Assembly (NCBI GenBank): GCA_026120035.1 | Contig: JALRME010000030.1 | Location: forward strand, 186,001 to 250,000 | Direction of reading: 5' to 3' | DNA: 64,000 nucleotides | Source of the DNA: Coleophoma eucalyptorum | Taxonomy: Eukaryota > Ascomycota > Leotiomycetes > Helotiales > Dermateaceae | Shown: positions 26,403 to 38,283 of the stretch, one piece after another | How positions within the stretch are numbered: position 1 is the first letter of the stretch | Layout of the letters: each line of letters begins with the position of its first letter | Translations under genes and position numbers: made by a program | Notes under the pieces: generated by a model | What the model was told of the DNA's origin: nothing | Database searches by the model: none | What the model saw: the letters and a program-made list of their open reading frames with translations, nothing else

Positions 26403-27497
26403 ATGCCACGAGATGGTGGCTTCCATCCCTTCAAGGGTAGAGTGAGCAGGCACTTTGGCGATTCTGTACGTTCCTGACCCCGCCCTTTCTACATTATTTT
26501 CCCACCAACCTTCCTGGCGGGGTATGCCGCTGCAGGCTTGGAAGAGAGATACGGAATATGGGATACCTAACGTGGAGAAGACTGATGAATCTATTTGGGT
26601 TTTCGCAGCTGTCTCCTGATGATGCATACTTGAGCTGTGAGTACTCACCTTTCGTGGACCTAGGATTGCCGGAGGTTGAAAAACATGTACTGATTTTGAT
26701 TCTAGACTACGACATTCGACGTAAGATTCTGCCACCACTTCGAGGGAGAGTAATGCTAAAAGCATACAATAGTCACTAAGGAAGATGTCGACACGCTTAA
26801 GAACGATTGGTTGACGGACAATGTATGTACACCTTTGTTGCCGTACGATAGGAATATACTGACCTGAATCAGACAATAGCTTTTTGGGAAGAGTACGACC
26901 CCTAGGGAACGCCTTTATGAATGATCCTTACACAGATATAGATACCTCGAACGCGAACAGCTCAGCAAATATCCATCCTCACATATCGTCCTCCTTCGTC
27001 CCAGCATGGCATTCATGCTGATGCAAACGCCTGACCCACTGACGCTTAAGGATGCGCTACCCAACTTTACGCATACTACACACATATTCCTTCCCATAAA
27101 CGACGCTCGCTCTGTTACGGTTGCTGAGGGAGGTTCGCACTGGTCATTACTCCTAGTTTCCGTGATCGATGGCGTCGCCTTCCACTACGATTCGCTCACG
27201 CCCTCGAATTTCAACGAAGCTCGTCTTGCTACGCAGAAATTAGCTCAACTATTGGGTAGACAACTTCGTTTCTTGAATCTAGAAGACAGTCCGCAGCAGG
27301 AGAATAGTAGTGATTGTGGGGTTTATGTCTGTATACAAATGCGTCATCTCTTGCTCAGTAGATTATTGAGTGCCAATGCGCGGGAGAAGGTTTCTATGAG
27401 TATGGGTGGGAAGCTTGTGGATGCCAATGGAGGAAGGAAAGAGATGTTGAGGACAATTGAGGGTTTTAGAAAAGAAGGCGAACGGCGGAGATCGTAG
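26403..27497 (+). CDS. Nedd8-specific cysteine protease (Den1/NEDP1/SENP8 type)
   Basis: Six exons: 26403..26465, 26609..26636, 26706..26720, 26773..26822, 26873..26892, 26942..27497; 243 residues. Three exons are very short (28, 15 and 20 nt), and joining them gives AYLSYYDIRLTKEDVDTLKN and then NDWLTDNTIAFWEEYLERE, the conserved N-terminal part of the family. The ULP/SENP catalytic triad is present: His125 in GSHWSLLLVS, Asp142 in HYDSL and Cys184 in SSDCGVYVC. In other fungi Den1 removes Nedd8 from proteins and matures the Nedd8 precursor, working with the COP9 signalosome. The length matches the SENP8 class, not the larger SUMO proteases. The first intron (143 bp) is longer than its neighbours and contains an open stretch that could be an alternative exon; the N-terminal 21 residues are therefore the least certain part. 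Confidence 0.9.
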
Positions 27498-28505
27498 GTT
27501 TTCCTCTTGTCCAGTCGTATCATAGCACTAACGTATGATATGGTAGGGTCGATCAATCCAGCCGAAGCTCCTCACCATTCTACAAGAAAGGCGACTCTAG
27601 AAGCCCTCCAAGGATTGATTCATAAGAGACGACTGCATTTACTAGTCCGGGATTCTCGGGTTCAGAGTGTAAGGTAATGGGTCATAAGGAGCATAGTAGA
27701 GTAAACGGTGTGGGCGGAAGCGTAGGGCGTCCGGAGCATCAATTGAACACATGATGGTGGATTCTTCTTATTTGAGCGAGTTCCTAGTTCAGCTTATGCT
27801 TGCTTTTGATCTTGTCCTGCAAGATCCACTTTACCTGGAATTATGCTGTTTTATGCTACCTAGGTACATAGTGGATACATATCTTTGAGCAAGTCTCTTT
27901 GTCTGATTTTCAGTTGCAATCTGTCAGCCTGGAATGAAGTATGCCGGACATGAAAACGAAACCCGTCTGAACTCGGTGTTGAGTCTGGATACTATACCTT
28001 TCACAAGATATTGATTTTTTTTTAAACATACAACATACCTTATTATTCAGATTTTTATATACTTGATATCGAATGTGCTGATAAAAATAAATTCGGGCAC
28101 AATTCGAAGTGGACGCACGAGTTATCACCAAAGGAGTATATGGTTTCCAACAATAGATGACTGAATCCTGAGGAATGTAGGCACTTTCCGTCCCCGTTTA
28201 TGAGGAGAGACTTTCATTTTGTCTGGGTAGTACAGCTACGATGCGCGTTCCTTCAACTGGCATTTTACTGCAACCCGATTTGCGGCATTGTCGTTACAAA
28301 GCAAAAAATATGGCGGTCTGCCTTAATTAGGTTCATCTCTATGACATGTTCCTGTCTTGTGCTACGCTGCTGTGGTGCGCATTTTTTCATGTATTTCGTA
28401 GCCTTGTGGTTTTACATGACCTAGTACCTCCGTATTATATTGTACAAGAACCCTGCGGTCTTTTTTCCATTCCCTCTATAATTCCATTAGAGGGCCCAAT
28501 TTTGT
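27498..28505. other. Convergent intergenic region
   Basis: About 1 kb between the 3' ends of the protease and chromodomain genes. No gene is supported. The middle is AT-rich, with an A/T-run segment at about 28012-28090. Confidence 0.5.
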
Positions 28506-30470
28506 CTAGTACCGATGCCACACTTTAGGCCTTTCTCCATGTTCGTAATCGTAACCTTCCTCGTCGGGCTGAGCTTCGGCCCTGTCTTCATCATCTATGA
28601 CTATCTCGCTCCGAGCCCCTTCCTGGCTTGATTCTTGCTGATCAGGTAGATAGCTTTCTATCTCGTGTCCATCCTCCTTGTCGTCTTCGCCTTCATCGCT
28701 GGTTTCGCCTTCTACATTCATATTGCTTGGTTTTGCTGCCGAGAACGATTTCTGCGTGCTATGTGGACGACTTGATAATCTGTTCTCATGCTCAATGCTA
28801 CTGCTGAAAATACTGCCCCGACGGAAGACCGGCTTCTCCAACACAAAGAGAGTGTCTTGGTCATTATCTTCTGATTCTGGTCCAGATCCGGACTTTGAAC
28901 CCGTGTCTGAACTTTCAAAATCGATGACTTGTTGGGGTGAAGCAGACATAGTACGCTTGAAGTCGTGACGGGATGTTGGATTTGCCTTCCTATCATCGTC
29001 GTCTTCATATATGAGCGGGCTGTGTACTGCTCTTTCTGATGTTGTAGCGTGGCCATTCTCCATTGCATCATTGTCTATATCGTAGCCTTTTCCATTATCT
29101 TTCTTCGCCCTGACTGAAACCACTTTGAGCTCATCACTAGCCTGATATTCCTTCACTCTGCCTCTATCCTCGCTGTTGTGAGACAGTGTTTTGCTCTTCT
29201 GAAAGTCCTTTACGGTCTTTTCATCGCGTTCTTTTATCTTCTTCTCCTCCCATGTCCCCCTCGTTTTGGTGCTTATCAGTGAGGAAGGTTCCCATGTAGG
29301 TGTATAGTCGCCTACCCAATCAACGAAGTAGTAGAGAACCTGCTGGCCCTCAACATTGCGGTATTCTTCTGCAAGAATCGTCTTTACCTCGTATTCCTCC
29401 TCATGGCCTTCAACTGGCGCTACTTCTTCGTCTTCGCTTCCAACCTCTTTATCCCCAACTTCCGTTACGCTTCCAGTTTGTAAATTTGTTGGCTTTAGAG
29501 GTGAATGCGCAAACATCGAATACTTCTGTGCTATCGAGCCGGGCTTGTAAAATAATTTCTTCTGCTCAGACCTCTTGTAATCCTTCGATACTTTAGCTCC
29601 ATTTCCAACCAGCTGTGCAGCGTGAGATCCTCTCCGCTTTGGCGAAATTCTTGTTTGAAATGGACCTGTACTTGTAGAATCAGATTGAATTGAACCCCCA
29701 CGAGAAGTTAAGCCAAGCTGCCTGCTTATTGCGGTATCCGTTTCCTCACTCTCACTGTCAAAACCGATAACATCGGCAAGGACTCTTCTTTTGTCCTTGA
29801 TCGGTGTAGTAAGAGAAGGTTGCTGTGGCTGAGGATGAGAAATCCTGCGTGGTGATACAAAAGTCGGCTCAGGCTTGACCTTCTTCCGTCTCCGAGCAGG
29901 CCCTGTAGCACTAAGTCCCTCGTTGGGCAGAAACACTGCTCCAAGACCTCTGGCTCTTGCTACTTCTTTCCTCGATGCAGGTTCGGGCGTTGGTGGCCTT
30001 TTCCTCTTCCTCGACCAGGTCTTCTTCGAGCCCGGGACACGTGATGCTTTCTCTTCTCTCTTTCTCCTGCGCTCTTCCTTTGCTAAGATCTCCGGTAGAA
30101 GTTCTTCCTCTTCTTGACGTAAGCGTATTGTAGTTTGCTCATACTCATAGTCTTCGAAGATGCGCCGCGAAACCCAATCTAGTATGTGTTGTGGTTTAAC
30201 AACGACCTGTAGACTACTGTTAGGGTAACCGATCAGGTAGTGAGGGCCTCCATTGACCAGCATATAGTCGAGGATAAAGCCATCCTTCTCATGTACAGGT
30301 ATTATAGATACTGGTGCTAGCGGAGGTCCAGAAGAGCCAGGGATGTATTTCGGCCGTTCACGAACCGTGAAGTCGAAGCTACATTGCAGTATCGTTGGCG
30401 TGTTGTTGCTGATGTTGTTATGCACAAGTTTGCGCTTCTTCGTACGTTGCTGATCTTCAAGTCGAGACAT
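28506..30470 (-). CDS. Chromodomain protein
   Basis: A single exon of 654 residues. A chromodomain lies at about 355-410: YEVKTILAEEY, then LYYFVDWVGDYTPTWEP, with the aromatic residues (Tyr near the first strand, Trp-Val near WVGD, Trp in TWEP) that normally cage methyl-lysine on histone H3. The N-terminal ~110 residues are also ordered-looking (HYLIGYPNSSL, HILDWVSRRIFEDYEYE), which may be a second, diverged chromo-like fold. The rest is low complexity, with basic nuclear-localisation-type runs (KKTWSRKRKRPPTPEP, ARRRKKVKPEP) and acidic C-terminal patches, suggesting a nuclear protein. A chromatin reader role is inferred. It lacks integrase or reverse transcriptase motifs, so it is not a retrotransposon chromodomain. 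I cannot name the orthologue group. Confidence 0.85.
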   Translation of the reverse strand: MSRLEDQQRTKKRKLVHNNISNNTPTILQCSFDFTVRERPKYIPGSSGPPLAPVSIIPVHEKDGFILDYMLVNGGPHYLIGYPNSSLQVVVKPQHILDWVSRRIFEDYEYEQTTIRLRQEEEELLPEILAKEERRRKREEKASRVPGSKKTWSRKRKRPPTPEPASRKEVARARGLGAVFLPNEGLSATGPARRRKKVKPEPTFVSPRRISHPQPQQPSLTTPIKDKRRVLADVIGFDSESEETDTAISRQLGLTSRGGSIQSDSTSTGPFQTRISPKRRGSHAAQLVGNGAKVSKDYKRSEQKKLFYKPGSIAQKYSMFAHSPLKPTNLQTGSVTEVGDKEVGSEDEEVAPVEGHEEEYEVKTILAEEYRNVEGQQVLYYFVDWVGDYTPTWEPSSLISTKTRGTWEEKKIKERDEKTVKDFQKSKTLSHNSEDRGRVKEYQASDELKVVSVRAKKDNGKGYDIDNDAMENGHATTSERAVHSPLIYEDDDDRKANPTSRHDFKRTMSASPQQVIDFESSDTGSKSGSGPESEDNDQDTLFVLEKPVFRRGSIFSSSIEHENRLSSRPHSTQKSFSAAKPSNMNVEGETSDEGEDDKEDGHEIESYLPDQQESSQEGARSEIVIDDEDRAEAQPDEEGYDYEHGERPKVWHRY

Positions 30471-30539
30471 AGCAATGGTAGCCTACTGCGACCAAAGAGC
30501 TCTCTGTACTTTTGCCAATGAGGCACCATTTTATTGTGT

Positions 30540-30900
30540 CAAACAGTTGTGCTCTTCTAAAGGTCGCATATAACTCTATTTTAGGCGTGACGTTAAGAAT
30601 TAAAATGCGAGCTAGGCTTCTTTGAGGAAAAACACCTAACTTACTAAGTATTCTAGTTCTTAAAAAGATTTTTCACTTGGTCTAACTCTTTAAAACGGTC
30701 TAGAAACTCTATTATTAATTTTTAGAGGAAAAAATAAAGACATAGTTGAAAATATTTTCTAGTCTTTAATGAATCATCTGAATTTTAGATGTCTATTACT
30801 ATGTGCTAGATACAAAGATTCTAGTGATCGCGCTTAAATTAGCCGCAAGTACTAGACGCCTAAATATTAGCTCCCGAGTCCCAGCAAGCTTCGAAGCTAT
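30540..30900. repeat. AT-rich stretch, possible decayed repeat
   Basis: A roughly 360 bp segment with base composition unlike its flanks: many A and T runs and repeated CTAG-type and TTCTAG words, few CpG, no open frame. It sits in the divergent interval between the chromodomain gene and PAM17. This is the look of a repeat mutated by repeat-induced point mutation, but no transposon ends or flanking duplications are visible, so AT-rich promoter DNA is an equal possibility. Confidence 0.35.
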
Positions 30901-30944
30901 CAAGCTATTTCATGTTAACGAAGAACAACACTACGCTTCTCAAG

Positions 30945-31740
30945 ATGCTGTGCTCAGCGCCCAACCTTCGAACTGCAGCACTTGGCTGTCGCATGCAAAC
31001 GACACTCCTCACACCAACCTCCTACCACACATCATCGACACCATCCAGCTCTCTCCGATCACAAGAGCCTTCACACATCCCCGCTCGCCGACGAGTGACT
31101 CTTGCGAAGCGTAATGTCACCTTCAAACCCACCGTCCAGTGCCTTCGTCAAGCCTCGTCGATAAGCAATGCCTCCTCGGCCTCCTCCTCCTCATCCACCT
31201 CTAGCAAGAACCCCACAGGCTCTGAAATCCTAGACTGGAATACATTCTTCAAGCTTCGCAAGACACGACGATGGTACCAACTCGGATCGTCGATAGGCAC
31301 TTCCTTTACGGGATTTGTTACTGGTGCTCAGGTGCTTACACGATCTGATATGGATGCACTCGTCTCGCAGATTCCTCTCGATCCTTTCCTCACACTTGGT
31401 TTGATCACATTTACCTGTGGTGGTCTGGGATGGCTTGCTGGTCCAATTCTGGGCACTGGCTTGTTCAATGCTGTCAATGGGAAGTACAAGGTCCAGATGG
31501 CTGCGAAGGAGAAGGAGTTTTACGATAGAGTGAAGAAGTACAGAGTTGACCCTAGTGCGAGTAGCATGGCCAACCCAGGTATGTGAACATCATTATATAG
31601 TTGAAAAACTGCAAGTGCTAATAAGATGGTTGTTAGTTCCTGATTTCTATGCCGAGAAAGTAGGCAGTGTTCAAGGCTATCGACAATGGCTGAAGGATCA
31701 ACGAGCATTCAACAAGAAGCGAACCACGTATATTAAGTGA
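30945..31740 (+). CDS. PAM17: Mitochondrial presequence translocase-associated motor subunit PAM17
   Basis: Two exons, 30945..31578 and 31637..31740, give 245 residues. The first ~80 residues are rich in Arg, Ser and Thr with few acidic residues, a mitochondrial targeting sequence. The Pam17 core starts at LDWNTFFKLRKTRRWYQL. Two membrane segments follow: around GTSFTGFVTGAQVL, and PFLTLGLITFTCGGLGWLAG. The C-terminus FYAEKVGSVQGYRQWLKDQR is typical. Pam17 sits in the inner membrane and helps organise the Tim44-Hsp70 import motor on the matrix side. The join across the 58 bp intron restores NPVPDFY. An in-frame ATG 33 bp upstream (30912) is a possible alternative start. Confidence 0.95.
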
Positions 31741-32774
31741 TATGGTCAAGAAGAAGGACAGGGTCAAGATATGGGGTGCAAGTTATTTATGACGGGGAGA
31801 GAGATGAGTAAGGACGACTGCATGGAATAGGAAACGGAAGCGGTCATTGCACGGAGCCATCATCATTTTTCATTTGTTCGATGTCACCTCGACGGAGATT
31901 TTCTATCCTATTTCCTCGTGAGTTGATTGTGGGCGCACTTTTTGATTCTTTAATGAAAATATTCACTGGCGTTTGCAAATGACGTCCTCAAACGGAGAGA
32001 CCATTAAAACAACTCTCTACTTCTTGTAGCAACATGAATCGGTCCCTCTTTTGCTCTCTGCTGTATATACTAGGTATTTATACGCAGCAGAATAGGAAAT
32101 TCACAATCTCTTCTTCGATCAATGATACGTGCCATACTCTCTTGTTGAGTATTTGGTACCTCGGCCAGTTTGGCGAATAATGGCAATTAAAGTCCAATTC
32201 ATTTGTCCAATGAAAACTAAGCTTTTCCTACAACATCTTTGCCGTTGTTCACCTTCATCAGGTGCAAGACATCTTAGCGCTACCAAATTTGAGCAGAGTA
32301 AGCCACCAAGCAGAAAGGAACAGAAGGTAGAAAATGAAAGGAGAAAGAGAAAGTCTTCTCCCATTCTTCCTTTACCGTTCTAGAAGGATTTGTTGCGCGT
32401 CGCGATTTTTGCCACGGCAGCTTTTCATCTATTAGATGCGCGCAGTCACTATAGATGAGCGCAGTCAATTTTGCGTTGGAAAGAAATGGCGTTGTTTCAT
32501 CGCCTCGGGGATTTATTGAGAGGCCACGAATGATTTTGCGTTTCGAAATCGAAAGTTTGGTTCATGTTTGCTTCCATGGGGCTCTTTGATGCGTTTCAAC
32601 CAGTTTTCATCTGATGTTCATCATTCTTTGCATTTTTGTTGCTTCCCAGATGGAGTTTAAAGACTGTTCTACCCAAGCCCTTCTAACGCCGCTTTTTTAA
32701 AGAAAAAATATGGATGGATCTAGGAAAGCCAGCTCTCTATATACATGCCTGTGGTTTCCAAACTGTAATTTCTC
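31741..32774. other. Convergent intergenic region
   Basis: About 1 kb between PAM17 and the ABC transporter 3' ends. Small open stretches on both strands have no protein-like features. No RNA gene or repeat is seen. Confidence 0.5.
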
Positions 32775-35700
32775 TCAGAAATGGCCCATCTCGTCCACCA
32801 TGCTTCTGAAAATGCCTCCTTCCACTGCTAACAACTCATCTGGGCTTCCTTCTTCTAAAATCTTGCCATCACCCATAACAAGCACACGATCATAATCCAA
32901 GATCGTCCTCAGCCGGTGTGCGATTGTAAAGATCGTACTTCCTGGGAACTCGGTCCGTAGCACGCGTTGGATCTGGTCATCTGTTTCGTTATCCACTGAC
33001 GACGTCGCCTCGTCTAAAAGTACGATTTTTGACCGCCGGCAGATTGCGCGTGCCATGCTGAGGATTTGGCGCTGGCCGCGCGAGAAATTGGATCCATCGG
33101 TTGAGATGGGCGTGTTTAGAGTGAGGATCTGGGATTGTGATTTCTGCGCTGGTGTTATGGACTGGATTGTCGATGAGGAGGAAGAACTCGGCCCTGCGCT
33201 TGGTGGACTACTGTTACTACTAGTATTTATGAAGTTGCATGCTTGCAAGGCGGCGTTCAACTCTGTCTCATCCATGTTGCCAAATGGATCAAGATTCGCA
33301 CGCACATCGCCTGCAAAGAGAGTTGGTTCTTGTGGGATAATGGTCACAGCTTGGCGCAAGTCTTCGAGTGAGAGCTTGCTGATATCGATACCGTCGATAG
33401 TTATGCTTCCTTGTGTCTTATTCGTAAATCGAAGTAGAGATAGTCCTAGACTACTCTTTCCACTTCCTGTACGTCCTACGATTCCGATTCGTTCTCCAGG
33501 ACGAGCTGTCAGGGATATCGACTTCAGTACATCAGGACCATCATGACCGTAGCTCGCAGAGAAATTTTCGAGTTTGACTTCTCCAGTTGTGGGCCAACTA
33601 GCTGGTGGCTTCACCACTGGTTCTGTACGAGGAGAAAATTCTTCATTTTCTTCCTCTTCAGACTTCAGAGCTGTGTATTCTTGGATACGTTGGAACGAGT
33701 TGAGCTCTACTTCTAGCTCATTCATGTTTCGAACCATGCCTAAGATGGTCGAACTTAACCCAACAGCATTCGTTAGCGAAAAGCCAACAAGGCCTGCTGA
33801 TACACTGCCTGCTTTTATGATAGCTATTGCGCCAGCGCAAGCTGCTACTGTAGCAGCTACGGCATCAGCACGCACTGAAACCCAGCGATTGCTATTGTAC
33901 AATGCCTTGAAAGTTCTAGCATTGTTGCGAACACGGTCTGCAAGAATGACTCCGAAGATCTCTTTCATATTGTTTTGTGCTCGAATGGTAGGAAGTCCAG
34001 TCATTGTCTCGGTAAAATGTGCGAATACAGGTGATTGTGTTGTGGAAGTTAGTCTCTTCATAGAGATTTGAGCACGAGTGTACATCTCTCCAATCATGAA
34101 ACCGACAGAGCATAGTACTGCGGCGGGAAGTGCAAAAATTGGCATAATTGACGCAATTCCTCCAATACGAAAGCACAAACGGATCTGTGCTTCCAAGGTG
34201 ATACGAAGCAAGTTGATAAGGGAGGAGTCAATGACCTGCATGTCCGTAGAGAATCGGTTGAGAATTGTGCCCAATGCTTGGCTGTCAAACCAGCGGATTG
34301 GTACATGGAAAACAGCAGCAAGCAATTTTGTATGCAACTCTCGTGCTGCTCTCAAACTTCCATATTGGTAAATCAAATTGGAGCTAGCGACCATGATGTT
34401 GAAGCCGACTAGAACGATGGCATAAACTCCAATATAGAAACCAACGTTTATAGCCTCTTCCTTGGAATATGCTCCAGTCCACACTGAGAGCCATAATGTG
34501 ATCGAAAAGAATAAAGCTTGCGCTATAAATGCTGCTGACAGTGCTAGGATGGCGTATGGGTAACCACCAAAACAGAGAATATACTGGAAAACTAGATGAA
34601 TGTAAGTATTACATGAAATAGGTTAAAATAGTATCCACTTACATAGCCCTCGGGGTATACGTCCTTTAGCACTTTCTTCCAGTTTCTTCTGCATAATGAC
34701 AGCTGGCTTTGGCATCAGCCGAACAGGAGTAGCTGAAGCTTCCAAACTTTCTGTCTCCTCATCAGAACTTGCAACAATGCTCGGTGTTGCTGACGAAGTC
34801 TTAGTAGCGATATCCACAACATTCCCATTTTCTATCCTGACGACCAAGCTAGCCGCCTCGATCAGAGCCGGAAGATGAGATACCAGGATCACAGTTCTCT
34901 CCCCCAAGAATCCGTTGCGAAAGAACTCGTTATAAATCAGATTTGTAGTGTGGATGTCCAAAGCACTAAATACATCGTCAAGTAGCAATGTCGAGGCACT
35001 GGAGTAAACTGCTCTAGCTAGAGCAAGTCTTTGTTGCTGTCCTCCAGATAGAACAGCACCTTGCTCGGCTACCTGTGTCATATCGCCGTGAGGAAGTTCT
35101 TCCAAGTCTCGAGCGAGCCCACAAGCCCTGACAGTAGCATCGTAGCGATTCTGGTCGAACTCGCTGTGGAAAAGGATATTTTCTCGTACTGTACCATTTT
35201 GTAGCCATGCGGATTGGCTTACGTATGCTACATCTTGTGGACATGTAACTTTTCCAGATTCGAGAATTGTTTCGCCAAGCAAAGACAGAAGCATTGATGT
35301 CTTTCCACATCCTGTTGGGCCAGTGATAACGTTCAGCTGGCCTGGGAGAAAGTCTACACTGATATCCTGCAGTCTGAAAGTTCCAGCAGGTGACCTCAAG
35401 AAAGTAGCATTCTTGAAAGATGGATTACCAACGGGCACTTCGGTTTTTGGCGTGATGGTGTTGAAGAAGCTGTCTATTCGTCTGAACGAGGCAAATCCTT
35501 CAGCAGCCTTCGCTGAGACATCAGCAGCTCGAATGAACATCTGGCGGAGAGTCTCGATAACAGAGAGACATGTGAAGGCAGTAGATGCACGAAGAGGCTG
35601 TCCAGTACCCAAGGTATAGGTAGTAAACATAACGAATAACGTGAAGAGCGGAATGAAATCTGCAACCCAGGCTGAAGCAATAACCCAGAGCTTACGTCTC

Positions 35701-37419
35701 CAGACCTGAACCAGCTCTAGATTCCGCATCTCCTTAACCTTTTCCGCCATTACATGTTCCCAACCAAAATATTTGATTACGCGGATTGAGCTTAGATATT
35801 CAGATATCATACCTATTCGCGCATCTGATCTGGCCATGACTTTTCGTTGAGTCAACATCATCTGTCGGGAGATTATACTTGGTAGGATCAGACCAAAGAT
35901 CATCACCGCTAATCCTGCAAATGAACTCCACCCGATCAATTTGTACAGAAAGGTCATAGTGATGGTGATTTGCAATGGGACAGCAACACTCATCCATACT
36001 AAATCTCGAGATTCTACTATACCCCGAACATCGGAAGACATGAGATTGATAATATGGCCGACGCCAGAGTTGCCGGTATCTTTCGTCTTCTCACTCTTCC
36101 CAGCTTTTTTGTCCTCAGGGATAAGTGGTGTATCTTCGCCGATTTCCAAGCTCGTTCCTGCTTCTTCTGGAAGTTTCTCGAAAATGATACTGTTCAATGC
36201 CTTGTGATATATTTCCTGCACCAATGATGTACGGATACGGACGAGAAGACGTGTGCTGGTGAATATGTATTGTTGAAAGGCACAAGATCTCCCCAACGGC
36301 CCTAGAAACAGGAGTAAAACCCACAAAGAAGGATGAAAGACGGCCTCTTCCGGGTTATCCAAGAACGAGAGGAGACGGTTCATAGCGAATGGTGCGGTGA
36401 ACTCAGCACACGCCTGCATAAATGCCCAGAATGCTTGTAAGCTCAGTTCTCGCCGCATTAGAATCAAAACTGTCTTAAAGGTAGATCCTCCTTTTCTACG
36501 TGCTGCCTGCACATTTCGAAGCCAAAAAAATGGTTCGTCATAATGTGGCAGAGGGGGTAGATCACTGAGGACGAGAGCTTGTCTCCAGCCAAGAAATATG
36601 ACTCTATCCAACCAGCTATACGTCATATAGTAGGATATCGGACTGCAATATTCTTCTGGTGTTAGTGTCGGGGCTTTCTCCTCCTCCAACTCTTCCATCT
36701 TAATCAAGCTATTCGAAGCAGTCTTTGGATACTCGCGCTCAACTGCATTTCTGGGACTAATCATGAGGATTACAAAGGCTCCTGCCAGTAATAGTGCCTT
36801 TGCGAGCTTAATTGGCGGTACTCGAATATCGCGGTGGGCGAGCAGGGAGGGAAACACATCCATCAAGAATGCCAGGATTGTCGAAATTACCAGCAGAAGA
36901 ATAAAATGGATGCCAAAAACCCCTCTAAACCTCGTTTTCTGCTTCCTTGACAGGATCATGTGCAGGAATTTCAATAGTAGAGCATATGCCAAAAGTAGTG
37001 GTTCTTTGACTGATACCGATCGTGCTATCGCTAAGATGATTGACAGGATAAGCGCTGCTCCCACAACAAATTGGAGAATAACATCGTAGAGGATTGATCT
37101 CTTGTAAAGGAACGTGACTTTCTTAGCCTGTTGTGATTTCAAGAACAACTTCCTCACGAGGAATGGAAACACAATTAGGAAGACAGAAGCCGCGAGGAGG
37201 ATGAGGTGGATATTTCCTTCTTGAATATTATGGGAAGTTCGCAGAACAGCGTTCTCCCATTTAATTCTGATATGTAACATTAGTGGGATAGTTTGATTGA
37301 GACGCAGTTTGCTATATATACCGGTCTTCTGAATCCTCGCTCATGGTCATGAATACTGTCTCATCACTGTTCAGTGAAAGCCTCCCAGGCCAGATTTCGC
37401 TTTCTGACACCTCACTCAT
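32775..37419 (-). CDS. ABCC-type (MRP) full ABC transporter
   Basis: Three exons, complement of join(32775..34591, 34643..37266, 37322..37419), give 1512 residues. The order is an N-terminal hydrophobic region of about five membrane helices (TMD0, about 45-190), TMD1, NBD1, TMD2, NBD2. NBD1 has Walker A GPTGCGKTS (about 683), signature LSGGQQQRLALARA (about 775) and Walker B LLLDDVFSALD, with Asp where the catalytic Glu would be. NBD2 has Walker A GRTGSGKSS (about 1282), signature FSRGQRQ (about 1410) and canonical Walker B LLDEATSSVD. This asymmetry of the ATP sites is the rule in ABCC proteins. Such pumps export glutathione conjugates, bile-acid-like anions or drugs from the plasma membrane or into the vacuole; the substrate cannot be told. 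A Ser-rich insert lies inside NBD2 before the signature. The 98-nt first exon is inferred from reading-frame continuity and a clean intron. Confidence 0.93.
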
Positions 37420-38283
37420 CCTGATGTCGAAAGATCTGCTGTGCAAAAAGTTCTTGGAATCATCTGAGATGAAAAATTCACCGAAGAGTGCTTGGTCGGG
37501 CTTCTTCGTCTTCTAAGCCTGGTTCCGTAATAAGATGCAGGTAGCACAGAAACGCAGCACAAACCGTGTTGAAGTCTCCTAGAGAAATCGGTGCCAAGTT
37601 TTTAGTTGTTAACGGGCTTAGAGGATCACCCAGAGAGGAATGTAAATGAAGTTGAAGGCTGCGTCTGCTGACACCCATGATTGGGGTACAGGGAGCTGCC
37701 GGAGTTGTCGTCGGAGTTCAAGAAGTGAGGTTTGAACAGTGGGGTGGGAGAAATTATTATTAAGCGGTCTACGATGAGACCTAAGGGAAAAAAAAGTCAC
37801 TGGTGAAAGAAAATTTGTTGTGTATACATCTAATGAGCAATCGAACACTACTGCGCTCATCCGTACAAAAACACTTCAACTATTTGCAACTGAAGTGTTG
37901 AGGATTGCTTCTAATACGCATACCATAAAATACCTTTACTACACACCAGGTACATTAAAAAGCAGATAATTGAAGGCATCTAGATTTTGAAGGAGCCTTT
38001 AACAACATCTTAGCACTACCACTTCACTAACCACTAATCCGTTATCAAAGCCGCAAGCGGAATACTCCAGCCCACTTTGCCTTATCCGTAGTCTGGGTGG
38101 TCGGAATACCCATTAATGCATGGCGACTGAGCGGAGTTCAGCCTATACAATCTTTGGTGGGCCGCCCGTCTTGGAAAGGCAACAAGGGTGTCGTCGGAAG
38201 ATATATGTACTCTTTGTGATTGGACACGATACATGGGAAAAAGCAAGTCGTCATATTTTGATGGGATTCGCATTCATACTCTA
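37420..38283. other. Intergenic region
   Basis: About 0.86 kb upstream of the ABC transporter and downstream of the dehydratase-like gene. No gene, RNA or repeat is supported. Confidence 0.5.

Noticed and set aside
26328..26876. Open reading stretch of 182 codons on the minus strand
   Set aside because: Antisense to the spliced Den1-like protease exons and without recognisable protein features.
30219..30231. Telomere-like gttagggtaacc, considered as telomerase RNA template or interstitial telomere
   Set aside because: Single unit inside the coding sequence of the chromodomain gene, explained by codons.
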